NCBI GenBank assembly: GCA_902493535.1
Contig: CABUQG010000026.1
Span: 1-21,040 of the forward strand
From: an uncultured Collinsella sp.
GTDB lineage: Bacteria > Actinomycetota > Coriobacteriia > Coriobacteriales > Coriobacteriaceae
Reading direction: 5' to 3'
DNA: 21,040 nt
Positions 17,057 to 21,040 of the stretch are shown here, piece by piece. The notes below the pieces were generated by a model. It did not search any database, was not told the DNA's origin, and saw nothing but the letters and a program-made list of their open reading frames with translations. Made by a program: the position numbers and the translations under genes. Every line of letters begins with the position of its first letter. Positions within the stretch are counted from its first letter, which is position 1.

Positions 17057-18922
17057 CTACTTCGTGTGCGGGATACCCAGCACGTCGAGCGCGTTGGCCA
17101 TAATGGACTGGAACGGCACCGCAGCGGCATCTGAGCCGCTCGGCGTTCCGTCGAGCGTGATATAGCACAGCACCTTGGGCGATTGTGCCGGTGCAAAGCC
17201 CATAAAGGACGACATGTAGTTCTCCTTGAGGTAGCCGCCGTTCTCGTCGGCACGTTCGGCCGTACCGGTCTTACCCGCCACGTCATAGCCGTCAACCGCG
17301 CCGCCAACGCCCGTTCCCTCGGACACGACCGTCTGCATGCACGATGTCACCTGGGATGCAGCATCCTCCGAAATCGCGCGCTCGCCTTCGCCCCAGTCCT
17401 TCTCGTCGCCTTTGCTGGACTTATAGAAGTGCGGTGTCATCATCACGCCGCCGTTGGCGATGCCGCCCACGGCACGTGCGATCTCAATCGGCGAGACGGA
17501 CAGTGCCTGTCCAAAGCTCATCGAGCCCAGCGTGGCGCCGTCATACTGGTCACGCTCCTTGACGATACCCAGGCTCTCTCCCGGAAAATCGACACCCGAG
17601 CTGTGACCGATGCCCCACTTGTCCACATAGGCGGCAAAGTCGTCGGCACCGATCTTGCGCCCCACCAGGACAAAGCCCACGTTGGACGAACGGCGCATCA
17701 TCTCGCGCACATCCATGGTCATGGCATAGTCGCGCTTGTCGGCATCGGTGACGGTATCGTCGCCCACCTTGATGCTCGCCGGCACCTCAAACGACGTACT
17801 CGATCGCACGACGCCCAAGTCGAAGCCGGCGCCCGCCACGAGCGTCTTAAAGACCGAGCCGGGCTCGTAGGCGTCGGTGACCAGGCGCAGATTCATATCC
17901 TCGGTCTTGGCATTCTCCAAATCGGTCTGGTCGTAGGTCGGGTACGAGCAGGCTGCCAAAATCTCGCCTGTCGTAGGATCGGTGACCAGCGCCGAGCCGT
18001 TCTTGGCCTTAGTCTTCTCAACTGCCTCTGCCAGGGCATCCTCGGCCGCACGCTGGATATTGACGTCGAGCGTCGTCACGATATCAACGCCGTCGACCGC
18101 GGCCACCTTTTTATAGGCACCGCCCGCGATATAGCTGCCGTCCCTCGCGCGCTCGCGTACGAGAGAACCGTTCGTGCCAGTCAGAAGCTTGTTGTATTGC
18201 TTTTCGAGACCCGTCAAGCCGTCGTTGTCCACATTCACTACACCCAGCACCTGCGATGCCAGGTTGCCGTATGGATATACGCGCTTCATGGCCTGCTCAA
18301 AAAGCACGCCGGGCAGGTTCTTCTTCTCCAGCGCCGCAACATCGTCTTCGTCCACCTGGCGCTTGATATACACCCAGGTGCCATCGGACTCAACGAGCTT
18401 GCGGCAGGTCTTTTTATCGATTCCAGTTGCCTTGACCAGCGCTGACACCGTCTTGTCAACATCCTCGACAAGCTGCGGGTTCACGGCGATGTTGCGACAT
18501 TCGACCGACGATGCCAACACGTTGCCGTTGCGGTCGTAGATGGTGCCGCGTTTGGCATAGAGGGTCTGCGCAAGCAGGCGGCGCGCATCGGCACGCTCCC
18601 GCAGTTTATCGGCTTCGGCAATTTGATAGTCGGCAAGGCGAAAGACGCCCAAGCCCAAGCCAAGCCCGATGAAGCCCATGACGGCTTTGCGGCGAGGCAG
18701 AGGCGCGCCTGTGAGCCATTCGGTCGACGAACTCTTGCGCGACCTGGTGTTATGCACTTGAGGGCCGCCCGAGCCGCGAAGTCGCGACGCCGGGTCGTTG
18801 CCACGGGACTGCCCGGCGTTGTAAGATTGCCGACCCGTTCCTTGATAACCAGAACGTCCCCGCGACGAGGGACGTCCAGAACCGCGGCCCCCATCGGAAC
18901 CGAGGCGATAGTCATTTGTCAT
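17057..18922 (-). CDS. ftsI: Class B penicillin-binding protein FtsI (septal transpeptidase)
   Basis: Bitopic transpeptidase that crosslinks septal peptidoglycan together with FtsW. The product is 621 residues. A disordered cytoplasmic tail of about 78 residues, rich in G, S and R, precedes one membrane helix (about 80-97). The dimerisation/pedestal domain starts at RGTIYDRNGNVLA (125-137), and the transpeptidase domain covers about 280-610. The catalytic motifs are intact: SVFK (356-359, S356 nucleophile), SSN (412-414) and KTG (551-553). There are no PASTA repeats after the enzyme domain. The ATG start lies 17 bp after the FtsL-like gene, with only a weak ribosome site. Position and partner genes favour FtsI over an elongation or sporulation PBP. 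Confidence 0.95.
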   Translation of the reverse strand: MTNDYRLGSDGGRGSGRPSSRGRSGYQGTGRQSYNAGQSRGNDPASRLRGSGGPQVHNTRSRKSSSTEWLTGAPLPRRKAVMGFIGLGLGLGVFRLADYQIAEADKLRERADARRLLAQTLYAKRGTIYDRNGNVLASSVECRNIAVNPQLVEDVDKTVSALVKATGIDKKTCRKLVESDGTWVYIKRQVDEDDVAALEKKNLPGVLFEQAMKRVYPYGNLASQVLGVVNVDNDGLTGLEKQYNKLLTGTNGSLVRERARDGSYIAGGAYKKVAAVDGVDIVTTLDVNIQRAAEDALAEAVEKTKAKNGSALVTDPTTGEILAACSYPTYDQTDLENAKTEDMNLRLVTDAYEPGSVFKTLVAGAGFDLGVVRSSTSFEVPASIKVGDDTVTDADKRDYAMTMDVREMMRRSSNVGFVLVGRKIGADDFAAYVDKWGIGHSSGVDFPGESLGIVKERDQYDGATLGSMSFGQALSVSPIEIARAVGGIANGGVMMTPHFYKSSKGDEKDWGEGERAISEDAASQVTSCMQTVVSEGTGVGGAVDGYDVAGKTGTAERADENGGYLKENYMSSFMGFAPAQSPKVLCYITLDGTPSGSDAAAVPFQSIMANALDVLGIPHTK

Positions 18923-18939
18923 ACTCAGCTACCGTCTTG

Positions 18940-19410
18940 CTACTGAGCGGTCGCGGTCGCGTTGGCGCCCGCGGCTGCATCCTGCGAAAAGTCAAGTGTA
19001 ACGCTCTCGCTGGGCTCCACCATGCCATATGCGCCCGCAAGGTCGCGAATGCGCGTGTCGGCGCCATAGACCGAATGCATGACCTCCAGATCGGAGCTCT
19101 CATCGGTCGCCTTTTCGAGCGTGTTGGTAAGCTCGGCGTTGCTGTTGAGCACCTGGGCCGTGACGCCGGCAAGCGCCACGCGGGCGACACCAATCGTCAT
19201 GAAGATAGCCGCAATGATGCAAAACGTTTTAAGAACGCTCATGAAAACCGGGCTTACCGCCTGGTTTGCCTGACGGCCCGCGCCCGTGTAGACATCAAAG
19301 CGCGGCGTGCGCTGCTCACGGAGAGCAACGGGGGCCTGCGGCGTCTCACGATAGGCGGGCATGGCGTTCATATCATAGGCGAGTGCTGCGCTTGAAGTGT
19401 TGTAGCCCAT
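18940..19410 (-). CDS. ftsL: FtsL-like bitopic division protein
   Basis: Small membrane protein of 156 residues assigned mainly by position between rsmH and ftsI and by layout. A polar N-terminal tail (1-55) precedes one membrane helix (about 57-83). A short stretch with coiled-coil character follows (about 86-120, VLNSNAELTNTLEKATDESS), then RIRDLAGAYGMVEP (120-133), which resembles the A-x-x-LGM-x-P ending of FtsL/DivIC proteins. The C-terminal tail is Ala/Thr rich. FtsL proteins form a complex with FtsQ and FtsB that activates FtsWI. The ATG start has GGGAGG nine bases upstream. Sequence conservation in this family is low, so the symbol is probable rather than certain. Confidence 0.75.
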   Translation of the reverse strand: MGYNTSSAALAYDMNAMPAYRETPQAPVALREQRTPRFDVYTGAGRQANQAVSPVFMSVLKTFCIIAAIFMTIGVARVALAGVTAQVLNSNAELTNTLEKATDESSDLEVMHSVYGADTRIRDLAGAYGMVEPSESVTLDFSQDAAAGANATATAQ

Positions 19411-19500
19411 GATATGCCGCCTCCCATCCCGAGTACGTTGGTAGTGTGTTTAAGCTTCGTTTATGGTGCGAGCGGGAGGTCCAATATCGCGCGGTCGCGT

Positions 19501-20466
19501 CTACAGACGCTGCGCCACGCGGATTTTGGCTGATCTCGCCCGAGGGTTGCGCTCAACCTCATCAGGCTGGGCAACCAGGGGTTTGCGGGTGATGACCTTG
19601 AGTATCGGCACGTTGCCGCACACGCACACCGGAATCTCCGGCGGACACGTGCACCCCTGGCTCATCTCCTTAAAGTGGTTCTTTACGATACGGTCCTCGA
19701 GCGAGTGATACGAGATGACGCAGATACGTCCGCCCGGGTTGAGCCACCTGGTGGCGGCATCAAGCCCTCGTTCGAGCACATCGAGCTCGTGATTGACCTC
19801 GATGCGAATGGCCTGGAAACTTTTCTTGGCCGGGTGTCCACCATGCCGACGAGCGGCAGCCGGGATACCCGCCTTGATGATCTCGACAAATTGGCCGGTG
19901 GTTTCGATCGGTTCTTGCTCGCGGCGGCGCACGATCTCGCGCGCGATCTGCGAGGCGAACTTCTCTTCGCCGTAGACGCGTAGAATCCGGGCGAGGTCGT
20001 GTTCGTTATAGGTGTTGATGACCTCAGCTGCGTTTAAGGTGTTATTACCCGGATCCATCCGCATGTCCAATGGGGCGTCCTCGTTATACGAAAAGCCCCT
20101 GCCAGGGATATCGAGTTGCGGCGACGAAACGCCCAAATCGAACAGGAAGCCATCGACCCCGGGCACCTCGGCCGAGCAAAGCAGCTCGTCCAAGTCGCCG
20201 AAGTTGCCCTTCAGGAGCTGGTGCGGAACGCCGTGAACCTCGCGGTCCAGACGGGCGCCAGCGGCCTCGAGGGCCATGTCGTCCTGATCGACGCCGAGCA
20301 AAAGGCCCGTCTCCCCCACCTGCGCGGCCATCTTTACCGAATGGCCGGCACCGCCAAGGGTGCAATCGCAGACAACGGAGCCGCTCTTTAGCCGCAGCGA
20401 CTCAAGCACTTCGCCGAGCATGACAGGTTCATGCCGATATTCTTGTGTCAAGATCCCACGCTCCAT
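19501..20466 (-). CDS. rsmH: 16S rRNA N4-methyltransferase RsmH (MraW)
   Basis: SAM-dependent enzyme that methylates N4 of cytidine 1402 (E. coli numbering) of 16S rRNA in the small ribosomal subunit. The product is 321 residues. Motifs are HEPVML (12-17), the SAM loop TLGGAGHS (36-43), GVDQD (58-62), FDLGVSSPQLD (109-119), GRGFSY (122-127), RHGGHPAKKSFQAIRIEVN (207-225) and ISYHSLEDRIVK (251-262). A CxC-x6-CxC cluster (C272, C274, C281, C283) could bind zinc. The ATG start has a poor ribosome site; a TTG at residue 6, with GGAG nine bases upstream, is a possible alternative. It lies 20 bp after mraZ, the standard head of the dcw operon. Confidence 0.96.
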   Translation of the reverse strand: MERGILTQEYRHEPVMLGEVLESLRLKSGSVVCDCTLGGAGHSVKMAAQVGETGLLLGVDQDDMALEAAGARLDREVHGVPHQLLKGNFGDLDELLCSAEVPGVDGFLFDLGVSSPQLDIPGRGFSYNEDAPLDMRMDPGNNTLNAAEVINTYNEHDLARILRVYGEEKFASQIAREIVRRREQEPIETTGQFVEIIKAGIPAAARRHGGHPAKKSFQAIRIEVNHELDVLERGLDAATRWLNPGGRICVISYHSLEDRIVKNHFKEMSQGCTCPPEIPVCVCGNVPILKVITRKPLVAQPDEVERNPRARSAKIRVAQRL

Positions 20467-20486
20467 CCGTTACCCGTGCCTTGCCC

Positions 20487-20921
20487 TTACGAGAAGAAGA
20501 GGTCCAGCAGGGCCTCATCGTCATCGTCCTCATCGGCCGCGGCGCGATCCCAAACCTCAAGGTGGTCGTAGTTGCCCACAACCGTGACCTCGCGGTCGAG
20601 GTTCGCCTGCTTGCGGAGAGACTCGGAAAGACCGATACGACCGGCGCTGTCCACGTCCATCGACGTGGTGCGCTTGTTGATCGCCCTCATGAGCTTCTGG
20701 TCATTAATGTCACGCGGGTTAAAACCCTCGTGGCCCTCACGACCCGCGAAGAGTCCTTCGACCCACTTATCGAAGGCCTCGGCAGAGAACACGTACAGAG
20801 CATCGACATCCAGGGCTTTAAACACGCGAACGTGCTCTCCAAGCTCCTCGCGAAGGGGTGCAGGCAGGGATAGACGACCTTTTGCATCGAGATTGCGCTC
20901 GTATGCACCAGTCATTCCCAT
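20487..20921 (-). CDS. mraZ: Transcriptional regulator MraZ
   Basis: DNA-binding regulator of the dcw cluster that in other bacteria represses its own promoter. The product is 144 residues with two SpoVT/AbrB-like half domains: DAKGRLSLPAPLRE (12-25) and DSAGRIGLSESLRK (91-104). The C-terminus is strongly acidic (ADEDDDDEALLD, 129-140). I chose the ATG at 20919-20921, since GGAGG lies six bases upstream; the ATG two codons later is less well placed. A promoter with TGGGG repeats in 10-base register lies about 85 bp upstream, consistent with autoregulation. It heads the cluster and is followed by rsmH, as in most bacteria. Confidence 0.95.
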   Translation of the reverse strand: MGMTGAYERNLDAKGRLSLPAPLREELGEHVRVFKALDVDALYVFSAEAFDKWVEGLFAGREGHEGFNPRDINDQKLMRAINKRTTSMDVDSAGRIGLSESLRKQANLDREVTVVGNYDHLEVWDRAAADEDDDDEALLDLFFS

Positions 20922-20957
20922 GTGCGCCCTCCCCTCGGTTACTCAGATGGCACGTAC

Positions 20958-20974
20958 GCGGGGAACCACCCCGC
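20958..20974 (-). promoter_or_regulatory. Hairpin in the mraZ leader
   Basis: A perfect six-base inverted repeat GCGGGG/CCCCGC with a five-base loop lies in the predicted 5' leader of mraZ, between the promoter and the ribosome site. A near twin, ATGGGG/CCCCAT with a similar loop (20995-21011), lies 37 bp upstream across the promoter spacer. The UUCCCC of the leader hairpin could also pair with the GGGGAG of the mraZ ribosome site (one wobble pair). A regulatory role is inference. Confidence 0.4.
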
Positions 20975-20989
20975 CTGTCGACGTCATCA

Positions 20990-21018
20990 ATAATATGGGG
21001 AACCGCCCCATTTTTCAA
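20990..21018 (-). promoter_or_regulatory. mraZ (dcw) promoter
   Basis: The minus strand shows TTGAAA (21013-21018), a 17-base spacer and TATTAT (20990-20995), each matching the vegetative sigma consensus at five of six positions. Transcription would start near 20983, giving a leader of about 60 bases before the mraZ ATG at 20921. It is the best promoter in the window and is overlapped by TGGGG operator repeats. Confidence 0.78.
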
Positions 21019-21040
21019 CACCTTTCCCCACCCCTTCCCC
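21006..21040 (-). promoter_or_regulatory. MraZ operator (TGGGN repeats)
   Basis: Read on the minus strand, TGGGG (21026-21030), TGTTG (21016-21020) and TGGGG (21006-21010) follow each other exactly every ten bases with five-base spacers. GGGGA (21036-21040) continues the register less well. Tandem TGGGN units with five-base spacers are the known MraZ site in E. coli. The units cover the -35 and spacer of the mraZ promoter, which fits repression. Further units could lie beyond the window edge. Confidence 0.75.

Noticed and set aside
15572..18445. Plus-strand open frames of 520 and 420 codons opposite murF and ftsI
   Set aside because: Same pattern of antisense frames over well-supported genes, with no ribosome site or domain of their own that I could support.
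19411..19500. Promoter in the rsmH-ftsL gap
   Set aside because: TTGGAC and TAAACG are 15 bases apart and both are poor matches; only the ftsL ribosome site is convincing.

Overview
The window is a GC-rich bacterial chromosome segment in which every supported gene lies on the minus strand, so transcription runs from position 21040 towards position 1. It holds a near-complete division and cell wall (dcw) cluster followed by pgeF and a phosphate uptake (pst) operon. The best fit is an actinobacterium of the class Coriobacteriia, Collinsella-like. This rests on the GC-rich coding, the absence of ftsA between ftsQ and ftsZ, pgeF directly after ftsZ, and the long basic cytoplasmic tails on FtsQ, FtsI and FtsW. 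The placement is an inference from gene content and protein style, not from a database match.

The dcw region spans 21040 to 5375. A promoter overlapped by a MraZ-type operator (20990-21040) precedes mraZ. Then come rsmH, an FtsL-like membrane protein, ftsI, murF, mraY, murD, ftsW, murG, murC, murB, ftsQ and ftsZ. Most junctions from murF to ftsQ are a few bases apart or overlap, which suggests one long transcript with translational coupling. Small breaks occur at rsmH/ftsL (90 bp), ftsI/murF (126 bp), murG/murC (97 bp) and ftsQ/ftsZ (199 bp). The last gap carries a candidate separate ftsZ promoter. A good intrinsic terminator (5375-5406) closes the cluster after ftsZ. murE, normally between ftsI and murF, is missing from its place.

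The phosphate region spans 5345 to 1. It begins with a short control region holding direct repeats that resemble Pho-regulon sites, then pgeF, pstS, pstC, pstA, pstB and phoU. pgeF and pstS overlap as ATGA, so the laccase-fold gene that is usually a dcw neighbour now heads the phosphate operon. The last bases hold a ribosome binding site and a possible start codon for a further gene beyond the window.

Together the genes make lipid II (MurC, MurD, MurF, MraY, MurG; MurB makes the UDP-MurNAc precursor), polymerise and crosslink it at the septum (FtsW, FtsI with FtsQ and FtsL, organised by FtsZ), and import inorganic phosphate (PstSCAB with PhoU). No stretch longer than 300 bases lacks a gene. 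I saw no tRNA, rRNA, CRISPR array, insertion sequence or prophage. I did not find a new biological system; the interest lies in regulatory architecture, a missing murE, and unusual protein tails and motifs.
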